A DNA stretch of 64,000 nt from a marine actinobacterium MedAcidi-G1. Lineage in GTDB: Bacteria > Actinomycetota > Acidimicrobiia > Acidimicrobiales > MedAcidi-G1. This document shows, in pieces, positions 1 through 7,618 of the stretch. The position numbers and the translations under genes are program-made. Position 1 is the stretch's first letter. The number at the start of each line of letters is the position of its first letter. The notes under the pieces are model-generated. The model ran no database searches. It was not told the DNA's origin and was given only the letters and a program-made list of their open reading frames with translations. The stretch is from NCBI GenBank assembly GCA_000817085.1, contig JUEM01000009.1:1-64000 (forward strand), in the 5' to 3' direction.

Positions 1-797
1 TACTTCATGGCCCTCTAGGTGAAGATGGAACTATTCAAGGGCTGCTCGAAATAATAGATGTGCCATATATAGGAAGTGGAGTTTTAGGGTCTGCACTAGC
101 TATGGACAAAATCGCTACTAAGGAAATCCTGACGCATCATAAAATCCCACAAGCACTTTATAGAAATGTGCATTCCAAACAGTTTGAAGAGTTAGATAGC
201 GAAGGCATGGAGTCACTATTTTCTATGCTGTTAAAGGAACTCGGATCTATAGTTTTTGTCAAGCCTGCAAATTTAGGTTCTTCTATAGGAGTTTCTAGGG
301 CCCATGACCACGATTCGTTAAAAGAAGCTATAGAAAAAGCTTTCACTTACGACGAATGGATAGTTGTTGAAGAAGCTATAGAGGGAAGAGAGATTGAGTT
401 ATCGGTTCTGGGTGACTTAGTTCCTCAAGTTTCACCTCCAGGCGAAATAAAACCCATGGGCGATTTCTATGATTACGCTGAAAAATACGAAAATGACAGC
501 GCCGAACTAGTTGACGAACCGAACATTGAAGCAAACCTAGTTGTAAACCTGCAACAAATGGCAGCTCGTTCTTTTCTGGCCTTACGCTGCTCCGGAATGG
601 CAAGAGTAGATTTCTTCCTCCACCCTGAAAGAGGTCCGATACTTAACGAAGTGAACACCATCCCAGGATTTACACCCATATCTATGTACCCAAGACTATG
701 GCAAAAAGCTGGACTTTCTTACTCTGGGCTCGTTGACCGTCTTGCAGACATTGCGGAGCAAAGATTTTCACGAAAGCGACGCAACACTGTTATTTAG
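1..797 (+). CDS. ddl: D-alanine--D-alanine ligase, C-terminal part (5' end outside window)
   Basis: The enzyme joins two D-Ala using ATP for peptidoglycan precursors in the cytosol. The reading frame is open from base 3 and reads LHGPLGEDGTIQGLLE, then PYIGSGVLGSALAMDK, both hallmark Ddl segments, so the gene starts upstream of the window. The ATP-grasp part follows: VFVKPANLGSSIGVS, EEAIEGREIELSVLG, and the Mg-binding end ARVDFFL...LNEVNTIPGFT. The internal GTG at base 60 is not the true start. The 3' end overlaps the convergent TetR gene by 8 bp. Family assignment is confident; the N-terminal domain is not visible. Confidence 0.95.
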   Translation, partial: LHGPLGEDGTIQGLLEIIDVPYIGSGVLGSALAMDKIATKEILTHHKIPQALYRNVHSKQFEELDSEGMESLFSMLLKELGSIVFVKPANLGSSIGVSRAHDHDSLKEAIEKAFTYDEWIVVEEAIEGREIELSVLGDLVPQVSPPGEIKPMGDFYDYAEKYENDSAELVDEPNIEANLVVNLQQMAARSFLALRCSGMARVDFFLHPERGPILNEVNTIPGFTPISMYPRLWQKAGLSYSGLVDRLADIAEQRFSRKRRNTVI

Positions 798-1407
798 ATT
801 GCAAATAATTAGGGTCTAAAGAAACTCTCAAAAATCTCATCAATTCACGCCGCCTTATAGTCACCGGACGCAGTGCCTGTTCTATACCAGCTGCTCTCAA
901 AACTTCAATTTCTGTAGCTAATCCAACAACAGTTGAGTAGGCACTTAAAATAACTAACCTTGGGTTTGTTCGGCGCATTCTCCCAACATTCATCTCTGAC
1001 TGCATCCACAAAGTTGCTCTGTCCATAAGTGGAGTCATCAATGTCTTTAATCTTTCTGAACCAACGGACCCAGGCCTGCTCACTTCTCTTAAAAGGCCGA
1101 GCAATAATGGCTCACGTAAGGCAAGTCGAAAAATCATTCTTGCTAAGGCTTCTATTCTTTCCCATCCTTTTAGCTGACTACTTAAAACTTCTTCGATTGA
1201 GCTGATTAGATTTTCGGCTGCTCTCTCAACTACTGCATTTAATAAACCTTTTTTAGTTGTGAAGTGGTAGAGAATAGTTTGTTTCCTTATTCCTAAAGAC
1301 CGCGCTACTGCGTCTAAAGAAGTTGCATCGAAGCCTGATGTACTAAAAGATTCCAATGCAGCATCGAGAATTTTTTCTTTAGTCCCAGATTTTTCGTACT
1401 TTTCCAT
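790..1407 (-). CDS. TetR/AcrR family transcriptional regulator
   Basis: A 205-residue ligand-responsive repressor candidate. The N-terminal HTH is clear: KEKILDAALESFSTSGFDAT, then SLDAVARSLGIRKQTILYHF, the canonical TetR recognition helix ending in YHF. The C-terminal ligand domain is helical and not diagnostic. It is divergent from the reductase operon starting at 1469, with 61 bp between the start codons, and two perfect palindromes lie in that gap. I infer that it autoregulates and controls the lipid-type operon. The inducer is unknown; a fatty acyl-CoA would fit the target genes. Confidence 0.9.
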   Translation of the reverse strand: MEKYEKSGTKEKILDAALESFSTSGFDATSLDAVARSLGIRKQTILYHFTTKKGLLNAVVERAAENLISSIEEVLSSQLKGWERIEALARMIFRLALREPLLLGLLREVSRPGSVGSERLKTLMTPLMDRATLWMQSEMNVGRMRRTNPRLVILSAYSTVVGLATEIEVLRAAGIEQALRPVTIRRRELMRFLRVSLDPNYLQSK

Positions 1408-1427
1408 CAGATGTCGTTTCTTATTCC

Positions 1428-1441
1428 TTACCGTTTGGTAA
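1428..1441. promoter_or_regulatory. TetR operator half-site pair A (palindrome)
   Basis: The 14-base sequence TTACCGTTTGGTAA is a perfect palindrome with arms TTACC/GGTAA and a 4-base spacer. It lies between the divergent TetR gene and the reductase operon, 21 bp centre to centre from a second copy. This spacing is two helical turns, which would place two dimers on the same DNA face. Assignment to the adjacent TetR protein is inference from position. Confidence 0.7.
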
Positions 1442-1448
1442 GTTTAAC

Positions 1449-1462
1449 TTACCAATTGGTAA
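1449..1462. promoter_or_regulatory. TetR operator half-site pair B (palindrome)
   Basis: The sequence TTACCAATTGGTAA is a perfect palindrome sharing the TTACC/GGTAA arms with the copy at 1428-1441. It ends 6 bp before the ATG at 1469, so a bound repressor would block the promoter or ribosome access of the reductase operon. No clear Shine-Dalgarno is left between it and the ATG, so the operon may be leaderless or start at the second ATG (1472). Confidence 0.7.
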
Positions 1463-1468
1463 ATAATA

Positions 1469-3787
1469 ATGATGATAAAACAAAATTTATCCGGAAAACG
1501 GATAGCAATTACTGGAGCAACTGGCTTTCTTGGCACTGCTTTAGTCGAACGCTTATTGAGTTCCATACCAGACTGTGAACTCCTCCTACTCGTACGTCCA
1601 GGTAGAAGAGGCGCGGAAAAGCGGGCAGAAAGAGAGATACTTCGCAACGATGCATTCGATAATCTGCGCGAAAAACTAGGTAAAGACGGCTTTGAGGAAT
1701 TATGTAAAAAAAGAATCACAGCAATATCAGGAGATGTAGGCGTAGACGGTTTAGGACTTGACGAAAACGGTCTACTCGAACTCGCTAAATGTGACTTATT
1801 TATTCATTCCGCTGCAGTAGTAAGTTTTGATTCACCTTTGGATCAAGCAGTGGAAGTTAACCTTCTTGGACCAGTTCGCATCGCTAAAACTCTAAATGAA
1901 CTCGCTGTTTCACCACACCTTGTTTCTATCTCTACTTGTTATGTGGCCGGAAGTAGAAGAGGAGCAGCACCCGAAGAACCAGTAGACGCCAGTCCATTCT
2001 TTGTTGCCGTTGATTGGAAAATTGAAGTCGACGCTGCAAGAAGAACAAGACAAGAAACCGAAACCGCTAGTAGAACCCCTGAAAGGCTGGAAGAATTTCG
2101 CAAAAAAGCCCGTGAAGAGCTCGGGGCCGCTGGTGTCCCTGCACTTGCATCAAAAACTGAACAACTACGCTCACGTTGGGTTGATGATCGAATGGCTGAA
2201 GCTGGCCGTTCACGTGCCCATTCATTGGGTTTTCCAGATGCTTACGCCTACACAAAAGCGTTAGGAGAAATTGCCCTTCGCGAAACCGCACTCTCCATCC
2301 CTATAAGCATCGTCAGACCCTCAATCATTGAATCAGCTTTAGCAGAACCCTTTCCCGGTTGGATAAGGGGTTTTCGAATGGCCGAACCTGTAATTATTTC
2401 CTATGCAAGAGGACTGCTAAAAGACTTTCCAGGTATTCCTGAAGGGACGATTGACGTAATACCTGTAGATCTGGTCACAGCCGCTATTTGTGCAGTTGCC
2501 GCAAGAGGTCCGGTCGAGCAGCCCGACATTATTCAAATAGCATCAGGCAGCATAAACCCTCTCAGATACGGACATCTCTTTGATCTGGTCCGCGCATGGT
2601 TCACACAGCACCCTGTGTATGACGAATTGGGCCAACCAATTACTGTGCCAGGTTGGGATTTTCCCGGCATCGGTAAAGTTAGGAAGCAACTTGAAAGAGG
2701 GCAAACACTTTTAAACAAAACACAAAAAGCTTTTGACCAGCTCCCGATTAGAGGTTCCAGAGCAGACGTAATTGCCAAACTAGAAGAACAGCGAGATCAG
2801 ATCGAAAAAGCACTCGGTTACGTGGATCTATATGGAGCCTACGTCGAATGTCAAGCTATATATGGACTGGAAAGACTATTAGAACTTTGGAACTCTCTAG
2901 ACGAAGAAGATAAAAACGATTTCTGTTTTGATCCAAGAATAATCGACTGGAACCAATACGCAAACGAGATTCACCTACCCTCGGTGGTTAAAGCAGGCAG
3001 AGTTCCCATGACTCCCCCTTCGAAGAAAGGACAAGATAGAGAAACACGTTTAAGAGGCCAAATACTCTCACCAGATCGCCACATTGCCGCTTTCGATTTG
3101 GAAAATACTCTTATCGCTTCAAACGTGGTTGCTTCTTTCACTTGGTTAGCGAGTAGAAGATTGAGCAGTGCTGAACGTTTTCGTCTAATTATAAAAACCT
3201 TGGCAGAAGCACCCCAACTTCTTTCTTTAGACAAACAAGATCGAGGTGATTTCTTACGTCATTTCTATAGACGTTATGAAGGGGCTCCAATTTCTCAAAT
3301 TTCTGAAGATTCAGCTGAACAATTTAGCGACCTAATACTTTCAAAATCTTTTCCTGAGGGAATCCGCAGAGTTAGAGAGCATAAAAATTTAGGGCATAGA
3401 ACTGTTCTCATAACAGGTGCCTTAGATTTCGTAGTTGAACCGCTTAAACCTCTTTTCGATGACATAATTTGCCCAAAGCTGGGACACGACGGTGAATCTT
3501 ATGATGGCCGATTAGTTGACGTGCCCCCTACTGGGGAATCTAGATACCAAGCATTAGCAGACTATGCATCTGCAAATAAACTTGATCTACGGGAGTCAGT
3601 CGCATATGCCGATTCCGCCAGCGATCTTCCAATGCTGGAGGCAGTTGGTTTTCCAGTTGCGGTAAACCCAGAAGTGCGCTTAGCTAGCATCGCCAGAAAA
3701 CGCGGATGGCTAGTTGAAAATTTCAATAAGTCTCCCGGAATAAGTAACAAAATTTTACCATTAGCCCCCTACAGAAGGAGCAAGTAA
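1469..3787 (+). CDS. Fatty acyl-CoA reductase-like (NAD_binding_4) / HAD-IB hydrolase fusion
   Basis: A 772-residue two-domain protein. Residues ~8-370 are an extended SDR of the 'male sterility' reductase type: Rossmann motif GATGFLGTALVERLL, catalytic YAYTK, then IVRPSIIES and EPFPGWIRG, which are typical of fatty acyl-CoA reductases. A charged helical insert lies near residues 180-250. Residues ~535-745 are a HAD-IB phosphatase-like domain: motif I FDLENTL, motif II TGALDF, and AYADSASDLPMLEAVG. In motif I the usual DxDxT is DxExT, so phosphatase activity is uncertain. Expected chemistry is reduction of an acyl thioester to aldehyde or alcohol. It is the first gene of a coupled operon and shares one base with the next ATG (TAATG). 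Specific substrate unknown. Confidence 0.85.
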   Translation: MMIKQNLSGKRIAITGATGFLGTALVERLLSSIPDCELLLLVRPGRRGAEKRAEREILRNDAFDNLREKLGKDGFEELCKKRITAISGDVGVDGLGLDENGLLELAKCDLFIHSAAVVSFDSPLDQAVEVNLLGPVRIAKTLNELAVSPHLVSISTCYVAGSRRGAAPEEPVDASPFFVAVDWKIEVDAARRTRQETETASRTPERLEEFRKKAREELGAAGVPALASKTEQLRSRWVDDRMAEAGRSRAHSLGFPDAYAYTKALGEIALRETALSIPISIVRPSIIESALAEPFPGWIRGFRMAEPVIISYARGLLKDFPGIPEGTIDVIPVDLVTAAICAVAARGPVEQPDIIQIASGSINPLRYGHLFDLVRAWFTQHPVYDELGQPITVPGWDFPGIGKVRKQLERGQTLLNKTQKAFDQLPIRGSRADVIAKLEEQRDQIEKALGYVDLYGAYVECQAIYGLERLLELWNSLDEEDKNDFCFDPRIIDWNQYANEIHLPSVVKAGRVPMTPPSKKGQDRETRLRGQILSPDRHIAAFDLENTLIASNVVASFTWLASRRLSSAERFRLIIKTLAEAPQLLSLDKQDRGDFLRHFYRRYEGAPISQISEDSAEQFSDLILSKSFPEGIRRVREHKNLGHRTVLITGALDFVVEPLKPLFDDIICPKLGHDGESYDGRLVDVPPTGESRYQALADYASANKLDLRESVAYADSASDLPMLEAVGFPVAVNPEVRLASIARKRGWLVENFNKSPGISNKILPLAPYRRSK

Positions 3788-5007
3788 TGAAAGCGCTCCG
3801 ATTCAAAAGAAATCTTCCAAGATACGCAGCAGCCAAAATTGCCGGCAATATAAAGCCCGGTTCTGGAGCAAGTTTTGGACCTATCGACCTAATCCAAGAG
3901 GAAAGCCCTGAAGCACCAGGAGAAGAATGGGTAAGGGTTCGACCTAGACTTTCGGGAATTTGCGGTTCAGACCTAGCTACAGTCGACGGAAAATCAGCTC
4001 GATATTTTGAACCTCTGGTTTCTTTTCCTTTTACACCGGGCCACGAGGTGGTGGGCAATCTTGATGATGACAGTCGAGTTGTACTTGAACCGGTTCTTAG
4101 CTGCACAAGTAGAAACATTTCACCAACCTGCAACCCATGTAGTCAGGGAAAAATAGGGAACTGTGAAAATGTAACCCTTGGAGAAATTTCCCCTGGCATT
4201 CAAACCGGGTCATGTCACGACACGGGAGGAGGTTGGGCTACCGAATTTTATGCGCACCCTAGCCAGCTACATTCTGTGCCCGACGAATTCTCTGATGAAG
4301 CAGCAGTAATGGTAGAACCAACTGCATGTGGGGTTCACGCAGCCCTAGCTGCAGAATTACCAAATGAAGGAGTAGTGGTAATTTTAGGAAGTGGAACTCT
4401 GGGGCAAGTAACTATTTCAGCATTAAGACATCTCACAAACCCAAAAACGATTATCTCAACTGCACGTTACCCAGAGCAAAAACGACTAGCTGCTGAACTA
4501 GGGTCTGATATTGTTGTAAGCCCTGATGAGATCCATCGTGCAGTCAGAAGAGCTTGTGGAACGAGAGCAATCACAAATGTTCCCGAAAAGAGCCCTGATG
4601 GCCGTGTCGACCGTTTAACTGGCGGCGCGGATGTAGTAATCGATTGCGTTGGAACGTCAAAAAGCATAAGTGACGCTTTGTCTATAACAAAACCAAAAGG
4701 GAAAATTGTACTCGTTGGAATGCCTTCGATCGTCGAAGTGGAGCTAACACCACTATGGCATCGAGAATTGCAGCTAATCGGCGCCTATACCTATGGGACT
4801 GAAAAACTTACCAGTGGAGATGTAGTAAACACTTTTGATCTCGCCTTTGAACTGGTAAAAAACGCAAAACTTGAGAAACTTGTCTCAGCTTGCTACTCAC
4901 TTAACAACTATCAAGAAGCATTAAAACACGCTGCTAATGCAGGAGCGAGAGGTTCTTTCAAAATTGTTTTTGATCTTCGAGATGAACGGGAGCGTAACAT
5001 TAAATGA
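3787..5007 (+). CDS. Zinc-dependent MDR-family alcohol dehydrogenase
   Basis: A 406-residue medium-chain dehydrogenase. Catalytic zinc ligands are visible in GICGSDLATVDGK (Cys) and PGHEVVG (His-Glu). A structural-zinc cysteine set follows (C...CNPC...NC). The nucleotide-binding motif is ILGSGTLGQVTISALR, and VDVVIDCVG-type sequence (GADVVIDCVGTS) follows. It begins on the TAATG overlap of the upstream reductase gene and ends by ATGA overlap with the LarA-like gene, so translation is probably coupled. In context it could interconvert the aldehyde and alcohol made by the upstream reductase. Substrate is inference. Confidence 0.88.
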   Translation: MKALRFKRNLPRYAAAKIAGNIKPGSGASFGPIDLIQEESPEAPGEEWVRVRPRLSGICGSDLATVDGKSARYFEPLVSFPFTPGHEVVGNLDDDSRVVLEPVLSCTSRNISPTCNPCSQGKIGNCENVTLGEISPGIQTGSCHDTGGGWATEFYAHPSQLHSVPDEFSDEAAVMVEPTACGVHAALAAELPNEGVVVILGSGTLGQVTISALRHLTNPKTIISTARYPEQKRLAAELGSDIVVSPDEIHRAVRRACGTRAITNVPEKSPDGRVDRLTGGADVVIDCVGTSKSISDALSITKPKGKIVLVGMPSIVEVELTPLWHRELQLIGAYTYGTEKLTSGDVVNTFDLAFELVKNAKLEKLVSACYSLNNYQEALKHAANAGARGSFKIVFDLRDERERNIK

Positions 5008-6632
5008 ACAGCGAAAATAAAGAAACTTCACGTCCTGCCCCTAGACCAGGGTTTGTGTTGGATGTCGATAGAAACACTCCACCAATTGTTTTTCACCACG
5101 GTGAGAACTTTCGTTTGGAGAAATTACCTGCTGGACGGTCAAGAGTTGTCTATCCGTCTGAGCCCTTAGAGGGACTTTCAGATCCAGAAGGTGCAATAAA
5201 AGACGCTCTTTTGAACCCTCTCGGTGATTCCGACCCACTTCCTTCTCTTCTGAAGCCAGGAATGAAGCTCACAATCGCCTTTGACGACATTTCACTTCCA
5301 CTTCCACCAATGCGTAAACCAGACATTAGACAACGCATAATCGAAGCTGTATTAGATATGGCTGCAGAAGCGGGTGTTGACGATGTGCATCTCATTGCCG
5401 CTCTTGCTTTGCACAGAAGAATGACTGAAGACGAGCTTCGTCATGCTGTTGGAGATCGCGTGTATGACTCTTTCGCTCCAAAAGGGCTGTTGTACAACCT
5501 TGATGCGGAAGATCCCGAAGGAATGGTTGTTCTCGGCCAAACTCCCCAAGGGGAAGACGTGCATTTCTGTCGAAGGGCTGCAGAGAGTGACCTACTCATA
5601 TACGTAAATATAAATCTAGTTTCCATGGATGGTGGTCACAAAAGTACAGCAACCGGACTGGCCGGATACACAGGTCTGCGTCATCATCACAATGTCCACA
5701 CCTTAAGAAATTCAAAATCGATAATGGATAAAGACAATTCTGCCTTACACGCCTCAAATTGGCGGATGGGAGACGTAATAAAAGACGCAGGAGTGAAAAT
5801 TTTTCAAATAGAAACAACTGTAAATAACAACACTTTCGGCCGAGAAGGGCCTCTAGCACTTCTTCAAAAACGCGAATGGGAGTGGAGTGCTAGAGACAGG
5901 GGTCAGTTCATCGCCATGCAACGCGGTTTAGACCTGTTGCCAGTTAAAACAAAAAGGCGTATTTTTGGAGGCTGGCAATCACCCTACGAGTTAACCTCAG
6001 TTCAAGCTGGCGAAGTTGAAGCCGTTCACGAGAAAACTATTGAAAATGTATATGCGCAACAACTCGTAACCGTTGAAGGCCAAACCGACATACTCACAAT
6101 GGGTCTTCCATACATCTGTCCGTACAACGTTAATTCGATAATGAATCCAATTTTAGTAATGTGTCTTGGACTTGGGTACTTCTTCAATCTTTATAAAGGG
6201 AAACCTTTAGTTCGCGAAGGTGGCGTTCTCATAATGAGTCACCCGACACCCTGGGAGTTTCACCCTGTTCACCATCCTAGTTACATAGATTTTTTCGAAC
6301 AGGTTTTAATCGAGACTACCGATCCAATAGAAATTGAAGAAAAATATGAAAAGCAATTTGCGGAAGACGAGTGGTACATCCATCTTTATCGAAACTCATA
6401 CGCCTATCACGGAGTACATCCGTTTTACATGTGGTATTGGGGTAGCCATGCAATGCAGCATCTAGGAAGAATCATAATTGTTGGTGGAGATCAAAAAGCA
6501 GTTCGTCGTTTAGGTTTCCAATCCGCGTCAACTCTTCAAGATGCACTCGAAATAGCTACCGATGTGGTGGGACCTCAACCAACCATTACCCATCTAAAAA
6601 ATCCTCCGCTTGTTATGGCCGATGTGATCTAA
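5004..6632 (+). CDS. LarA-like (DUF2088) nickel-pincer racemase family protein
   Basis: A 542-residue protein related to lactate racemase LarA, longer than the usual ~420. Family hallmarks are DDISLPLPPM (~94-103), IAALALHRRMTEDELR with the HR pair at 137-138, and GGHKSTATGLAGY with Lys213 at the position that in LarA carries the nickel-pincer (NPTMN) cofactor. A His cluster (227-229) follows at the LarA NHxL position. The LarA second catalytic His, ten residues before that Lys, is absent (NINLVSMD occupies the site). So a hydride-transfer epimerase or dehydrogenase on a hydroxyl substrate is possible, but plain lactate racemase is unlikely. It overlaps its upstream neighbour by ATGA and abuts the acyltransferase. 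No larB, larC or larE lies in the window. Confidence 0.8.
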   Translation: MNSENKETSRPAPRPGFVLDVDRNTPPIVFHHGENFRLEKLPAGRSRVVYPSEPLEGLSDPEGAIKDALLNPLGDSDPLPSLLKPGMKLTIAFDDISLPLPPMRKPDIRQRIIEAVLDMAAEAGVDDVHLIAALALHRRMTEDELRHAVGDRVYDSFAPKGLLYNLDAEDPEGMVVLGQTPQGEDVHFCRRAAESDLLIYVNINLVSMDGGHKSTATGLAGYTGLRHHHNVHTLRNSKSIMDKDNSALHASNWRMGDVIKDAGVKIFQIETTVNNNTFGREGPLALLQKREWEWSARDRGQFIAMQRGLDLLPVKTKRRIFGGWQSPYELTSVQAGEVEAVHEKTIENVYAQQLVTVEGQTDILTMGLPYICPYNVNSIMNPILVMCLGLGYFFNLYKGKPLVREGGVLIMSHPTPWEFHPVHHPSYIDFFEQVLIETTDPIEIEEKYEKQFAEDEWYIHLYRNSYAYHGVHPFYMWYWGSHAMQHLGRIIIVGGDQKAVRRLGFQSASTLQDALEIATDVVGPQPTITHLKNPPLVMADVI

Positions 6633-7562
6633 ATGAAATCTGTTTACGCGATTGCTAATAGTTTCAAAAATAAATTTTTGAGACTTGGCTTTCCATGGGT
6701 ATCAGCCTCAGCTCCTGCAGGTGTTGATTCAATAGTAAAAGAAAACTCGCTTGGCGCAAGCTATGACACTGAGTGGGCACGTCGCCCCGCCGCTCGTCTA
6801 GCCAGAGCGCTCATTGTGGAAACTTTGATGAGACCCGTAATGTCTTTTCTGGCTATGCCTACACGCAAGGGGTTAGACCGTCTCGAAAATCTTAAAGGAC
6901 CAGCAATATTTGCCGCCAACCACCAAAGTCATGCTGACACTCCTTTACTAATTACTTCAATTCCCGAGCCATGGCGACATGAACTTATAATTGGTGCCGC
7001 AGCTGATTATTTCTTTAACACAAAGACAACCAGCGCGATTTCGGCATTAGCTATAGGAGCAGTTCCCATAGATCGAACCAAAGTCAGTAGACAATCAGGT
7101 GACATGATCTCAGAATTGATAGGAAAAGGATGGAGTCTGCTGATATACCCCGAAGGAGGTCGCAGTCCAGACGGATGGGGTCAACCATTTAGAGGCGGTG
7201 CTGCTTATCTGGCTATCCGTTGTGATGTCCCTGTTGTACCAATACACGTAACCGGAACGGGAAAAATCTTACGAAAAGGAAGAAACCTTCCGAGACGCTC
7301 TAAAAGCACCGTAACTTTCGGTTACCCAATGAAACCCGAAAATGATGAGAGTGCTAGATCTTTTAGTACCCGTATTGAAAAAGAGGTTAGAAGTCTTGCC
7401 GATGAAACAGCTTCCACCTGGTGGGATGCCAGACAACGGTCATACGAAAATTCCTCACCGTCTCTTACAGGACCTGAAATTGGAGCTTGGAGAAGGTCTT
7501 GGTCGTTAAGTGATAACGATGGGAAAACGAAAAAGCGCCGGCGCCGTTGGCCCGTGCTCTAA
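6633..7562 (+). CDS. PlsC-family 1-acyl-glycerol-3-phosphate acyltransferase-like
   Basis: A 309-residue acyltransferase that would transfer an acyl group from acyl-CoA or ACP to a lysolipid or alcohol at the membrane. The catalytic NHxxxxD motif is NHQSHAD (~res 95-101). The glycerol-phosphate binding motif is YPEGGRSPDGWGQPFRGGAA, and VPVVPIHVTGTG follows. The C-terminus is basic (KKRRRRWP). It starts on the base after the stop of the LarA-like gene and is last in the operon. Together with the acyl reductase it points to lipid synthesis, but which lipid cannot be read from sequence. Confidence 0.87.
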   Translation: MKSVYAIANSFKNKFLRLGFPWVSASAPAGVDSIVKENSLGASYDTEWARRPAARLARALIVETLMRPVMSFLAMPTRKGLDRLENLKGPAIFAANHQSHADTPLLITSIPEPWRHELIIGAAADYFFNTKTTSAISALAIGAVPIDRTKVSRQSGDMISELIGKGWSLLIYPEGGRSPDGWGQPFRGGAAYLAIRCDVPVVPIHVTGTGKILRKGRNLPRRSKSTVTFGYPMKPENDESARSFSTRIEKEVRSLADETASTWWDARQRSYENSSPSLTGPEIGAWRRSWSLSDNDGKTKKRRRRWPVL

Positions 7563-7618
7563 TAGCCAAGTTTGTCACATTATAAGTCCGCTAAAATCAA
7601 TCTGGTAGAGTGAAATCT

